NCBI GenBank assembly: GCA_016098155.1
Contig: JAAAJB010000343.1
Location: 12,554-38,040 of the forward strand
Length of the DNA: 25,487 nt
Source of the DNA: Actinomortierella ambigua
Taxonomy: Eukaryota > Mortierellomycota > Mortierellomycetes > Mortierellales > Mortierellaceae
Direction of reading: 5' to 3'
Positions 9,544 to 22,040 of this stretch are shown here, in pieces. Under the pieces are notes generated by a model. That model saw nothing but the letters and a program-made list of their open reading frames with translations, ran no database searches and had not been told where the DNA came from. The translations under genes and the position numbers were made by a program. The number at the start of each line of letters is the position of its first letter. Position 1 is the stretch's first letter.

Positions 9544-12500
9544 TTACGACATACTAAAGTACTGATGATTGTCATCACCATATTCACTGCCTCCATACTC
9601 GCTACCTGCACCGCTCAATGCAGCCGCCGCTACCGCCGGGTTGCCACCATACAAGTTCTGGCCACCAGACGTGTCCATGTCATTGTCATTGACCATCGAC
9701 GCCATCGGTGATCCTGGTGACGGACTAGGCGGCAACGGCGTGTTCACTGCATTCGAGTACGCCGTCAGGTTGTTGGGCGAGGGTGGCGCCGCATGCGTCA
9801 ACAGCCCTCCCGCCGTCGTATAGAATGCCGGCTGGATCGTGATCGACGGTGTCCGTGGATGACGACTTTGATGCGCTTGCTGCTGCTGATGCTGCTGCCG
9901 TTGTGCCCCTCCATCCTGTCCATGATCGCTACCGCCTGCTCCATTATTACCGCCACCTCCTCCTCCTGCATTACCGCCTGCACCACCACCGCCTTGTCCT
10001 CCTGAAGTGCCATCACTGCCACCGGGTACGCCCAGGCTTGTCGGTCCAGAAACACCCAAGTTATTAAATCCGTGGCCGAGGTTCTGCATTGCCAGTGAAT
10101 TTTGCGAGTGAGGCGACAGCGGCGAGTGAGGCGACAGGGGCGAGTGCGGTGACAGTGGTGAATGAGGCGAGAGTGGCGAATGATGCGACGACAGAGGAGA
10201 GTGCTGGGGCGACTGAGGCACATTGTTCAGCGTCGTCTGAATGGTCAGAGGGGAGTGTGGTCTCCGGTTGGCACCTCCTGTTCCATTGGCATCGTCTGGC
10301 GACAACGTGTTGAACATGTTGTTATAGATCTGTGATGTCGAGTTCTCCGGTGCCGTGATGTAGATGGGCGGCCGCTCTGGCTGTTCCGGCTTGACATCCA
10401 GCTGGTCAAAATTGAGCTCTGGGGGTAGTGCTATCCAAAGATTTGTGAGAAGAGAAAGGAGAAACAAAAAGTATCATAGCGAGTGTAAATAGACATAATC
10501 TGTTCTGGAATTGAGCGACGTGGGTATCTTCCATATCCCAGCATCGGAGCTTCATCCCATTTTTTTTTCTTTTGGTTGTTCTCGGTCGCGGTTGGTTGCA
10601 ACACTCGCTGTCAGGTCCATTTGCCGCAATCAGCAACGGCACCGCCCGCTCGGATAGTTCAAGCTCCGAGCTCCCTTTGTTATCGTAATGATTGCTCTCA
10701 AGATGTGCTCTTTTAAGCTACCAGTTCCAGAGTCCAGTTGTCTCGTCCAATCTCGAGTCGAGAGAAAAAAAAAGAGAGGAAAAAAAAAACGAAAAGAGTG
10801 TGTGGCGGTCCAGAAGCAAGAGAGCAGGTGATAGATAGATGCTTGCAGGCTCCATCCAGAAAAAAGAAAAGCCGTTGGTGGAAAGTGGAGGGGAACATAG
10901 AAAGGAAGGCCATAGCCGAGTCATGATCTCTCTTCTTTCAATTCAATGGGCAAAACACTTACGATGACCTCCATTGTTCTTCTGGATGTAATCGACCAAA
11001 CTCTTCATCATCTGCTGCTGGAGCTGCTGCTTGCGCTTCGTCTCCTCCAGTTCCCGTACGACCTCATTAAAGTTTTCCTGCAGCTGTGTCACATGTTGAG
11101 CGAGGTCCTGTTGCGATTGCTGAATCACTGCCATATGTGCTGGCAGGTCGCCATCCCGTCGCACCGAGTCGGACTCCATCGCCTTGCGCTTGATGTCGTC
11201 CAACAGATCTGTTCGGCCCCGCAGGAACTTGGAGTGCGAAAACTCCCAGATCTGGTTCTCTGCCAATGTACGATGACCGCGTGGCGACTTGTTCACCTTG
11301 TGGAATCCGTACCTAAGAGTGAGAAAAGGAGAGAGGGAGGAGGGGGGGTTAGCGGCAGTGGAGGTCAGTCAACGGCGATTGTTATAGTTCAATGAGGACA
11401 AAGACAACAAGACAAGAGGCAAGACACGAACAAGACAACTAGCCCCCATCGGATGTCCCTTTTTTCTCATGGTGCTTACATGTTGAGTTGGCGGACAAAA
11501 CTGGAAAAGTTGTTGTGCTTAAAGTGCTTGGGCAGGACATCGCGCGAAAACTCGAGAATGTTGCACACGATAAACGATGTTCCCGTGTAATTCCAAGCGA
11601 TCAGGTGCTGATATTGCTTGTCAACCACCATGCTACACGATGTTATGTGATACATGACAAAGAAGGGAGGGTGAGACAAACAAGAGCGACACACAGACAG
11701 ACAGACAGACAGACAGAAAGAGATGGAGAGCAAACGCGAGAGCGAACGAGGCGGACAGGCAGAGAGATACACAGGCGTCGAGTTGTGTGGACCCAGATTA
11801 CGAGAGAGGAGACATTAAAAGATAACATAACACATATATAAAAAAGTACACAAAGAGAAATAGGTTAGCCATCATCGCAGACGATCTAAATTTCTGGCCA
11901 TGGGTCCTCGGCAAGGGGAATAGCGGCGGTGGACGACGGGGGCACAGGAGGCGTTCATGAGAGCAGCACAGGAATGCGTGGAAAGAGAGACAAAGGTGTC
12001 ATGGGAGAAAAGCGGCAAGAGGAGGAGGATTGAGAAGGGCGACGGTTGAGCTGTCCTTTTTTTTTTTCTGCGCATACTCCTCGCTTCTGCCCTCCCCCTT
12101 CGTCTTTCCTCTTCATCATTCATTCCTCTTCTACTCACTCTCTCCTCTCTCTCCCTCTAACAACAACAACAACAAAAACCACCAACTCGTCTGAGCTGGA
12201 GATCTTGGCCACCACCCGCGCCACCTCCCTTGAGAGCAGGGTCAAAAAAGTTCAACGGCAAACACAAAAACAAAGAGAATAAAGAAATAGAGAGAGTCAA
12301 ACATTACTTGTGCAACTTGTGGACAAAGGTGTTGGTGTTTGCCTTGGCTGGCGAAGGTGGCTGCAAGGAGACCATGGTGCCATTGGGCGAGCTGGGCTGG
12401 GAGGTGGATGGACCCATGGAGGGCGAGGAAGGCGACGAGGTTGGGCTGGTTTGCAAGGGGAAGGGGATCTGGTTGGGCGTCGAATTGGTGTGCACGCCCG

Positions 12501-12645
12501 GAGAGCCGTTACCAGCGCCTGGCGGGCGCACAGGATGTCGCTGTAGTAACGGGCCCGGGGTAGCCTGTTGGAGAGCAAGCTGATGCTGCTGGATAGCCTG
12601 CTGCTGCTGCTGCATCTGCGACAGGAGCTCGGGATGCGGGTTCAT
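9544..12645 (-). CDS. Heat-shock-factor-type transcription factor
   Basis: Nuclear DNA-binding regulator of the HSF family, 575 aa. Exons: 12645-12308, 11632-11480, 11312-10963, 10430-9544; the junctions (AA|C, AT|G, C|CA) keep frame. The N-terminal 100 residues are Q/P/S-rich. The HSF domain starts at FVHKLH (about residue 105) and crosses two introns: WNYTGTSFIV, then the recognition-helix block HNNFSSFVRQLNMYGFHKV, then NQIWEFSHSKFLRGR. A Gln-rich heptad region (about 215-275) is the trimerisation coiled coil. The C-terminus is activation-domain-like: tandem HSPLSP units, then Gly/Asn- and Gln-rich stretches. An acceptor at CTCCTGCAG (exon edge 12720) lies upstream. I take it as closing a 5'-UTR intron, but a coding first exon adding residues cannot be excluded. 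There is no response-regulator domain, so it is not Skn7/Prr1-like. Which HSF paralogue it is cannot be told. Confidence 0.9.
10100..10215 (-). repeat. 18-bp tandem repeat encoding HSPLSP units
   Basis: Degenerate 18-bp units within the last HSF exon encode about five tandem HSPLSP hexapeptides, flanked by imperfect HSPLSS and HSQNS copies. Every unit offers two Ser-Pro dipeptides. The units differ mostly at silent positions, so the peptide appears to be under selection. Confidence 0.75.
11693..11717. repeat. ACAG tetranucleotide microsatellite
   Basis: About six tandem ACAG/CAGA units lie inside the first coding intron (11633-12307) of the HSF gene. That intron is long (675 bp) for this window and otherwise holds only simple sequence. 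No other gene seen in it. Confidence 0.75.
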
Positions 12646-13496
12646 TGGGCGAATGTCTTTTTTTGGCTGACTGAGAATCGGATGTTCAGTACTTTCGGAG
12701 AAATGGAGATGAGGATTAGCTGCAGGAGAACAGAAAGAGATACAGGTAGACAGAACAGACGGACAGATAGAGAGGCGAGAGACTAAGGGAAGGGAATGAG
12801 AGAGAAAGAGAGAGAAAGAAAGAAAAGGAGGGTGGGACGAGAGAGGGGACGAGAGCTTGAGCAGCAGAGTGGGAAGCACAAGACGTAGGGGGGTGGGATT
12901 TGAGGTGGAATGGGGAAGAGGAAGAAGAGGGTGATGGATGGAAGGATGGAGAGGAAGAGAGAGAGAAGGGAGGGATGGTGGTTCAATTGGTTGGTTGGTT
13001 GGGAAATGACACTCCTCCAGCAGCAGTCAACGGTTTAGACAAAAGTGGGGTGGGCTGTGTGCGGTGCGTGTTGTACTGTGTGTCCAGTGCTGGGGGAATC
13101 ATCAGCCTTCACTCGTGCACTTCGCACCTCTCTGGCTCACCCCTCTCTTGTCCGTTTGTTGGTCCCACCACACGACTACCCAAACATGCACATCGCACCA
13201 GCAGATGTATGATATGGATACGCACCCACAGATACACACACACACACTGACACATACTCTCTCTGCTGTCGTCCAATCCCAAAGACCTGGTCCTTGCCTC
13301 CCGCCCCCGCCAGGTCCTCGCCCCCAATCCCAATCCCCCATTCCATTCCAAAAAACAAGCCACCTTCGCCCTCGTGACGTCCCTCATTTTTCAACATTAT
13401 TGGTGGCAAAAAAAAAATATTTTTTCTTTATCTATGGTGATGATTGGTGATGGTGAATACTGTATGATTGCATATCTGTCATGAAAATAATCGGCA
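12646..13496. other. Intergenic: HSF promoter/leader and HECT-ligase 3' flank
   Basis: The left half is a GA-rich tract (CT-rich on the transcribed strand) typical of leaders in this window, with the possible intron acceptor at 12721-12722. A short CA repeat lies at about 13236-13248, a TGACGTC-like CRE core (plus-strand GTGACGTCC) near 13374-13382, and a minus-strand CCAAT at 13403-13399. The A/T runs at 13408-13430 probably belong to the 3' UTR of the ligase gene. Short minus-strand frames (for example from an ATG near 13102) end quickly and lack usable donors. Confidence 0.5.
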
Positions 13497-16400
13497 TCAC
13501 ACGAGCCCAAAGCCATGCGAGTTCTCGATCGCCGTCACCAGCCGCTCCTTCATCTTCTCGCGCCCACTGTACTCGGGCAGCAGCAGCCGCGAGAAGCACG
13601 TCAGCGCCGTCGGCAGCCGCTCAGAGTCTGGTCCATTGCGCTGGATCACAAACACGAGGTCCCGCAATCCGCGGATCGGCACTCGGTCACTGCCCGTCAC
13701 AAACGACAACAGCTGCTTGTGCTGCTCCGCCGTCATCTCCGTGTGCACAATCGACCAAAACTCGCGCATCAGCCCGTGCTGCGCACTGTACCCGTCGTCG
13801 TACAGACACGCCTGCTCCAGATCATGCATGTCCAACATGGGGTTGCCACACAACAGCAGCTCCAGCTCCTCCGGCCGCAACATCGCCAACGCCTCGCCCT
13901 CACAAATCTTGAGGAACCCTCGCTGGAACGCTGCAAACTCGCGGCTCACGTGCTCTCCTCCATAATGGTCCATGTACAGCTGCACATACCGCTGCCGCTC
14001 CTCGTTTGTCACCTCAATCTCCTCGCCTCCGGGAATCAGCGGTAGCGTCACCACTTGGCCCATATGGTCGTACGAAATCTCGAAATTTCGCATAAACACG
14101 TCGTACACATCGCCATCCGACCATTCCAGCATTTGCCGAAGACCTTGTCCAAGTGCCTACAAGGTTGGGGAATAAGGGGAAGGAAAGAGAAGGAAAAAAA
14201 AACGATTAGTGCCATGTTGTCACAAAAAGAAGAAAGAAAGAGAGAAACAGAGAAAAGAGCTGAGTAGACTTGCTCCTCTTTTTACCCCTTTTTTCATGAC
14301 AAGCAAACTTACAGGGAACGACTCTGTAAAGCTCTGAAGATCCACGGGCCATCCAAGCAGCTTGCGGTACAGGATCGACGGGAACCGGACACCCAGGATG
14401 ACGCCATTGTACAGCGCCAACCCGATCAAGATGCCCACCAGCTCATACTCGACGAGCCGCTGCCCGACCTCTTCCTCCGAAACAACGACCGTGCTCGATC
14501 CATCCAACGCTCCCTCGATCCACCACGCCCGCGTCTCCTCCAGCTCCTTGAACAGCCCAAACTTTGAATCAAACACCTTCTCCAGCATCACCTGGAAAAA
14601 CTCCTTCGTCACCCCTCCTTGATCCATCCCTTCCTCTCCAACATCCACAAACGCCACCTTGAGCGGCTTCTTCAGATCCGCATGCTTCGCCACAAGCTGG
14701 TCAAACGCCTCCTGCACCAGCCGCGCTCGCGTCAGCTCCAGCACCAGGTACGGCGTCGTGATCGCTCGGATCCCCTTTTGCACCTCCGCCGTCGTCGTCG
14801 CTGCTGCTGCCGCGGCTGACGTGAGTGCATCGGAGAACAGCCGTTGTGTCTGAGCCAGCATCGCGTGTCGCACACATGCCTCTTCGTAAAAGGCAGACAT
14901 CTGGTTCATCGCGTCCAGATTCATGATGTGCGCCTTGCACGAAGGTGAGATCAGGAATGGGTAGGCAAAGTACGAAAACTCGTGGTCCATGTTGCTATCA
15001 TATTCATTAAAAAGAAATAAATGAAGTCGGAATGGGAGAGAGAAAGTAGAGAGAGTCAGTTCCACTGGGAAGTAAGAAACCCCAACAAGAAAAGGAACAA
15101 CACCAGCACGATTGCTCATAGGGGTCAAATAAAAAGCATAAGCGGAACAAACCTTGGATCCAGACTCTCGCGCCAGATACGGTACTCGTCCTTAAACTGG
15201 AGCCTCTCCACAACATCCGAGTAGAAATACTTGTACGAAAGCCCTTCTGCCGTCAACTTTGTGGTTCCATCGAACGCGTACTCATCGCGTAAAGCAGAAG
15301 GCGTAGAAGAAGAGGGAGAAGAAGAGGTGTGGTCGTGCCTCAATGCCTCATGATCCACCTGTCGAATACGTCGAATGTGCATCTCATTCGCCCGATACAA
15401 GATGTCTAGGGCCTTGACCGCACACACCGCCGGATGATGGTCGCCCTTGGGTTTCGGTGTAAAATGTGCCGCAAGATACATCTTGAACAGCGTCACCAGT
15501 TGCGCCATGCCTTCCTCGTCCAGGTACGAGATCCACTCCACCAACTTTTCCTGATTCGGTAATGCCACAAAGATGGCCAGCGTCCTGTTCAGAAGCGACT
15601 CTTGGTATGGTTGTTCAAACAGGTATGGGTTCTAGTCGGTGATAATTAATAGTTAAAAAGAAACGAGTGACGAGTTAGAGGCTGAGACTTCTACTTGAAA
15701 TTCAACTCCAATCATCATTTGTCTTTTCATAGTCCTCCCTCCCTTCCCTCCCTCCGCACTTACCATGAGCAAGATAAAGATGGCCCGCATCTCAAACTCA
15801 CCCCACGCGAGCTGTCCTCCTTCCGCCATCTCCAGCTCGAGCCGCGCCAACAAAATCTCCATCGCGTTCGTCCCATGCAGCGAAAACAGCGAGCTCGGCT
15901 CCAGCTCAATCAGCATCTCATAGGCCTCTCGCAACGAACCCACGTCGATCCCGCCCACATTCACCATGTTGCTCAGATCCACCTCACTGTCACTCGCCTC
16001 GCTCGACGCCAGAAAGCTCGACCCGAGCCCGGACGCGTTCGAGAACACGGCCCGGATCGACTCGAGCAAAAATCGAGAATCGCCTTGGTCGTCGTCTCGC
16101 ATTCTCTCTCCCGTCGAGCTACCTCTTCCTCCTCCTCCTCCACCACCTCCAAGCGTTCCACTCGGGTATCGCAATGACGACGACGACAAAGTTGCCCTCT
16201 TTGTGGTTCTAGAAGGCGTAGTAGTGCTGGCGTGGCTGGAATGGTGGTGCTCATCCTCGGACGAAATCGTGTTCCACGACGACGATTTGCAAAGACTTGG
16301 TGTGCTCTGGCTGTACTGGTATGTGGTCGAGATGGCCGAAGTCATGTTCTTGATCGCTTCACTGCCCTTAACAGTCGTGGTGGTGGTGGTCGAAGTGCTG

Positions 16401-19159
16401 ACAGTGGTCGAGGGAGTGGCATTGGTGGGTGGCACCGTTGGCACCAGATGAGGCTCCGACTGACTCGGTGCATAATTCAGCATCACATTCTCATCGAGAC
16501 GAGAAGAGTTGTATGTAGCAATTGCCTGTCGCAGCAACTGCAGGTTCATAAAGCTCAAACAAAACGCTTCCTCAGAGTCGCTGGAGCTAGCAGAGTCCAT
16601 GCCATCGCCAATCCATGATGCGCCCTCCTGTAAGATTGGTGGTACTGGTGGTACTGATAGTGGTTGCGACAATTGTGGTTCTGGCAGTAGTGGTTCGTGT
16701 GTTGATAATGGTGATGATGGTGATGATGATGGCAGTAGTGACGATGACGATGGTGCTGGCGGTGGTGACGATGATAATGGTGGTGGTGATAATGGTGATG
16801 AGGCCAGTTTGGGGACATGTCCCATGCTGGAGGCGACTTTATACATGCGGATGTCTTGTGGTACATCCGAGACATCCTCGTCCGTAAAGGACCGCGACAC
16901 ACTCGACAGGGAGCCATCACTATCCGGGTCCCTCGATGAGCCAAGGACAAAACTGCCTTGGCCCTTTTTCCGCCTTGATCGCCGACCACCACGGCTACCA
17001 CGACGACCACCATCGTGCTTGGCCGAGCAATGTCGACCGCCCGACAAGATGTGAAGCGGCGAAGGCGTCGTTTCCCGATCGTCGCGGATAGACCTATTTC
17101 CAACCATGCTCATCGGAAACACGCCAAGACCGACCCGGTTTTCACTGTAGAGTCGTGGCCACATTCTGCGCATTTCCCTGCGGTGAAGCCTGATCTCATC
17201 CTCCTCGTCACACGAAGATGAAGAAGACGAAGACGAAGACGAGGACGACAGTCGAATGACCTGACCTCGATATGACTGATCTCGATGGCTAGAGGATGAG
17301 GCCGATCGTCGAACAGTAGGGTCGCGCTGATGCCTTGGCGTCGCCCTTAATCCCTTGGGCGAAAACGATGATCTTGATCTACTTATCAAAAGTCCGTTTC
17401 TTTCGACGTCCTCCCCCTCTCTCTCCTCCTCCTTCTCCTCCTCTTCATCCTCCTCCTCTATCCTCTTTGACGACTCTGACTTGAGCGTACAACGGTCATC
17501 ATGACTGGTATGTTGGTGTGATGATCCCGATGGTCCTGACGATAGTAGAGTCTGATCCCCTAGCAATTCGCTCTGACGACCACTGTTGACACTGTAATTG
17601 GATCGATTGATAGAGGATGAGCTCGAAAATGTAGATGACGACCCAATATCACTTGGGGCAGCAAAAATCTTTGAGAAGGGCGACAAAGACAGGATAGAGT
17701 CGAAGAATGGTTTCCGGCTGTTGGAGGAGGAGGTAGAAGTGGTGGAAGATGGTGATGAGGGTGGGGGTGGTGGCCTGTGGGGTGCAGAGTCTGTGTACAA
17801 ATGGTGTTGCCCATCAGCGCCTTGTTCGGCAAGACGGCGCAGGGAGGGTGAGGACCGTGTCAGCAAAGCCGGTCGAGAAACTTGGTCAGATGGTTGGCGC
17901 CGCGGCGGATTAAGGCTAGATCCATGATGGCGATGCTGCGGTCGACCATAGAGCGTGCCATGAGATGATGATTGGTGATGTGTCCCTGAGACTGTCGCTG
18001 GGGTCGATGGTGGTCGAGTGTGCAGTGCCTTCTTCTTTGCCAGTGCACCTGATGATGATGATGATGACGACGATCGCATGGATGGGTGCAATCCTTTGGG
18101 TGCTGGTGAAGAGGAGAGGCTGCCAGAAAGCGGCGACTGGGGCAGCTCAACGGATGGGTTGGTAGGACAATACTCGCAAAAGAAGAGGCGAGGACGGGCG
18201 GCAAGCTGAACGGATAGAATAGCTGCGGCATCTGTGGTCAGCTTGGGTGACATCAGACTTGTCCTGCATAGGCGATTCGAGCACTCTCCTTGAGGTCGTT
18301 CGCAACCAATGACGAGTTGATGGTAGTATCGTCTGACATTGGACTCGAAACGCTTCTTGGCATTCTGTTGTTGGACGTGTTCCCAGCTGGATCGACTCGA
18401 GACGGGCGAGTTTTGTAGGCTCTTTGAAAGTGCGGGGTCCGCCAGGGCTAGTCGCATCGACGGGCTGTATTGAGCTGACTGGGTTCTCCGACGTGCCGAG
18501 ACAGGAACATCCAACATTCCTGTAGATCCCGACGACGGCGTGCTGGTCGATGGATGGACAGCAGCAGAAGAGCGGATTCTACGATGCTGGTGATGTAGCG
18601 AGGTGGACGACGACCGCATGCGGGATAGCGACGGTGGGCGTCCCAACGGAGGGCCATCCATGAGTTCATACGAGTCTGAAGGCGAATAATGCTCTGTCGA
18701 CGTCCAATGGTGATGCCCAGGCCGAGGAAGCTGTTCCTGGTTCGTCTCCATGGGATGATAGTCGCGCACATAGGCTAAAGACGAGGTGGCATGGGTCGAG
18801 ATGGGTGCTCCTTGGGGGAATGAAGGCAGCTGCGTCGCAGAGAGTGACAACGCATTGGAGGATGGTGATGAGCTTGTGCCTGAAGTCATTGCTGCAGACG
18901 AGGAGGTCGGGCCGGGACCCGAACAAGAGGTTGTGGACGACGAATGCACTGCCCCAGTTGCGACGGCGGCGGCAGCAGCAGCTGCAGCCACTGCAGCAGT
19001 CGTGGTCGCGGAGACAACAGAGGAGGCAGTGGTAGTGGTTGGGGTGGTGACAATGGTTGGGCTGGCTGTAGTAGCATTGGCTGTCATGACCTCACGATCC
19101 CTTTCGAGCGACAGCTTTGGCAAGGCAAGAAGCGGATGGGCGGGTTGCTGCTGAGGCAT
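13497..19159 (-). CDS. UBE3A: UBE3A-like HECT E3 ubiquitin ligase with AZUL zinc finger
   Basis: E3 ligase that takes ubiquitin from an E2 onto its own cysteine before passing it to substrate. Exons: 19159-15764, about 15601 (or 15632)-15153, 14994-14313, 14156-13497. The protein is about 1,730 aa, much longer than human UBE3A (about 870), because a disordered Ser/Pro-rich region fills exon 1. Residues about 272-332 form the AZUL finger: RYYHQLVIGC opens it, further Cys follow (GEC, RLC), a DAAAI core, then FFCEYC. Conserved UBE3A-type helices fill exon 2. The HECT domain runs from about PYLVLELTRARL to the C-terminus, with catalytic Cys in LPTALTCF (codon 13598-13596) and the usual end GFGLV. 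Start chosen at ATG 19159; upstream codons look like leader. The edge of exon 2 has a frame conflict (see findings). AZUL separates it from other HECT ligases. Family call very secure. Confidence 0.93.
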
Positions 19160-20045
19160 TCGCTGATGGTGGTGAGGTGGTGGTGATGGTGGTGAAGTGA
19201 AGTGAAAGGGAAGTGAAGTGTAGCGGAGAGAGATGAAATGAATGACACTCTGTTGCGTGCTTTTTTTTTTCCCGGGTCCAGTAGAGTCTGGTTGTCTACA
19301 ACCATGTAGGTGCGCAATGTAGAATTGCACCAAAGTAAGTTGACTCTATTTCTCTTACTCTCGAGTAATGCGGGTATCTCCATTCATGCCATTTGACACA
19401 CAGGTGCATTTACCTTTCTCTCTCTCTCTCTGGTTGAAGAAGGAAGGGTCCGAGTCGGGGGGGGGGGTGGGCTGCAGGTCAGGCCAATGTCCACCGAGAG
19501 CAGAGCACAGAAAGGAGAATGGGAAGAGAGGGGGAAGGGTAAGAAAGAACAATGTCGCAGGGATGTGTGCTCAGTGAGGGGCCGGTGTATGTATGCGAGT
19601 GTGGTGGATAGAAAGGGAGAATGTGGGTGGTGGTGGTCGAGTGAAGGAGCCTTCTTCTCTCTCTCTTTTTTTTTCGATCACCCGCCCCTTCTCACTCTCA
19701 TCAATAATGGATATTTTTTTTTTTTTGTTCTTCTCCTGACAGACTCGAAAAAGGAAAGAAAGGGTGCCGAAAATACGCCACCAGCAGCAGCACCACCAGC
19801 GCAGATCCATCAACAAAACGTTCCATCACCTTCCTTCCCCACTGTGCTTCATATCTTTCCTTCCTCTTCTTCTTTATTCGACTTTTTTTTTTCAATGGCC
19901 CTTGTTGACCACTGCTTCTAGTGGCCTGCTGTATCTGGAATCCCTTGCTCTATTTCAAGTTGTCCGTGCCAAATCGAGCAGCAGTTTGGTTAGCGACCTT
20001 CGCCTCTTCAAAGAAGAGCCGTCCCTCCTGTTTTTTTTTTGGTCC
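19160..20045. other. Intergenic: HECT-ligase promoter/leader and ataxin-2 3' flank
   Basis: The leader next to 19159 is CT/CAC-rich on the minus strand. A GTAAAT donor-like site near 19410 and the AG in GCAACAG near 19250 could delimit a leader intron, but this is only suggestive. Homopolymers of T, G and A are frequent (19261-19270, 19458-19466, 19714-19725). I see no other gene. Confidence 0.45.
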
Positions 20046-22008
20046 CTAGTGCATGGCATTCTTACCAGGCGACGTCGTGGCGGGGACACCTTCGCTGCCT
20101 GGTGGATATGGCATCATCGGGGGTTGATCCATACCCATTGGTCTCTGCGGGAGCATCACGCCTCCGGGGCCCATGCCTTGCATCATCTCCGGAGGGGGGT
20201 ACCGCACCATCATCGGTGCACCTATGCAACATCGATACGATACACACAACATATTGGTTAAAGTTAGCCCTTATGGAACACCCAACCTTCTGGATAGAGT
20301 TTTCACTCAGTGTATGACAAATCTGAGACGAAATCAAATTGCTTACCAGGATGACCAGGAGCATAGGGGTAAACGGGCATGTGCATACCACCCGACATCA
20401 CACCTGTCCGACCAGGCGAAGGAAAGCCCTGGTTGGCAAACGGTGCTATAGATCCGCGCAAAAAAAAACAAGAGAGAGAGAAAATAGATACAGAGTTAAA
20501 CGTCAAGACGCTCTGCGACCATTCAATCCAACCTCGTCAAAAAGAAAAAAAAAATATTAAAACATACGAGCTGTCACAGGTGCCATCGGAGGAAAGCCAG
20601 CAGTAGGCGCATTGCCTGCAGGGCCCATAGGCTGTGTGAACGGGATCGGCACGGGACTCATCATTGGCATGATATGACCTGGAGCTCCCATTGTCATGGG
20701 TGGCGCGCCAGGGAAGAATGGAGCAGGATAGCGGTATGAGCCCATCTGATAGTAGCCGCCGGGGCCTGCCTGTCCACCGTACATGTCTTCTTCGTATCCA
20801 TTCGACTCTTGGAACATGTGACGGAACATTCGCTTGCCACCCGTGCTCCATGTCGGCGTCACACTCGTCGATACAACAATAGCCTTGCCCTTCTGGAACG
20901 GTGCACCCATCACCTTCTCCAGCTCCAACGGTCCCTTGCGAATCGTCTTGCCAAAGAACGCAAGCGTCTTGTCTGTCTTCTTTTCTGCTGCTGCTGCGGA
21001 CCCAAGGGCTCCACTGGGAGTAAAAGGTACTGCGTTCACATTTGGCTTGAAAACGGACGCCTTGGCATTGAGTTTGAAGGTGCTGGCCGGCTTGTCTGCT
21101 GGTTTCTCCGCAGCCTTTGAATCCGTTGCTGTCGTCACACTGGGGGCTGTCGCAGAGGTCTTTGTTGTCGTGGCTGCGCCCAAAGTGCTTGTAGTCGTGA
21201 CAGTGGTGGAATTTGCTGTGGAGGTCGATGTAGACGCCGATGTAGTGGTGGTTGTAGTAGTGGGCTCCTCCTTGGCTCCGGTTGGTTCCTTAGGCGCCTC
21301 ATCCTTGGCTGTCTTGGATGACTTGCCTTTGTTGAGCATCTCCTTGAGATCCTCAGGAACTGGAGTAGTCAGCTGTCAAGAAGTTTCAAGACAAGTAGAT
21401 AGTGTTATTATGCGCGAACATGGTTTGATCCTTTGTCTTCACCAACAGAAGAAATAAAAACAGAATAGAGAAATGGAGAGCAGTATTGAAAAGAACGAGA
21501 GAACAATAAAGTAGAATGAATGAAAAACCAAGCCCCTTGCCCATAGCATCGTCTCTTTATAGCACTTACAGTCAGCTTCTTGCTAAATTCGATCCACTCC
21601 TCCTTCTGCTTCTGAGCCTTCTCCTTCTCCTTCTTCTCGAGCTCAATCTTCTTTTGACTGAGACGTTCCTTCTCCTGGTTCAAACGTTCCTTTTCGTTCG
21701 ACGCAAACTTGCGGAAGTTTTGCATCATCTCCTCTTCGATCTGGTCGGCATTGGGCGCATTAAGGGGAATCTTCTTGTCCATGGCGCCTTGGATAGTCGC
21801 CGAGTTCATCAAAGCCGATACTGGATTATTGGCTGTGCGAAGGTCGGACAAGGGTGTCTTTGGCAGAGGTGAGGGGCGAGAAGCAGAGTTGGCGCCAGAG
21901 GGTTGTGGAAGCGAAGTAGTCTGAACTGGAGTTGGAGTAGGCTTGGTTGCGGTAGGTGCTGCCAGAGGCTGCGGTTGCTGTTGCGGCTGCTGCCGTTGGG
22001 GTTGCTGT

Positions 22009-22040
<32 letters not shown>

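Noticed and set aside
13109..13387. Minus-strand 92-codon frame that could supply a first HSF coding exon via a GTATGT donor
   Set aside because: The phase would fit the acceptor at 12721, but the peptide is Gly/Arg/Trp-rich, unlike a protein N-terminus, and a methionine inside the next exon gives a simpler start.
15695..16618. Several plus-strand frames of 128-161 codons opposite the ligase gene
   Set aside because: All lie antisense to exon 1 of the HECT ligase, show no domain and reflect Ser/Thr-rich codons on the coding strand.
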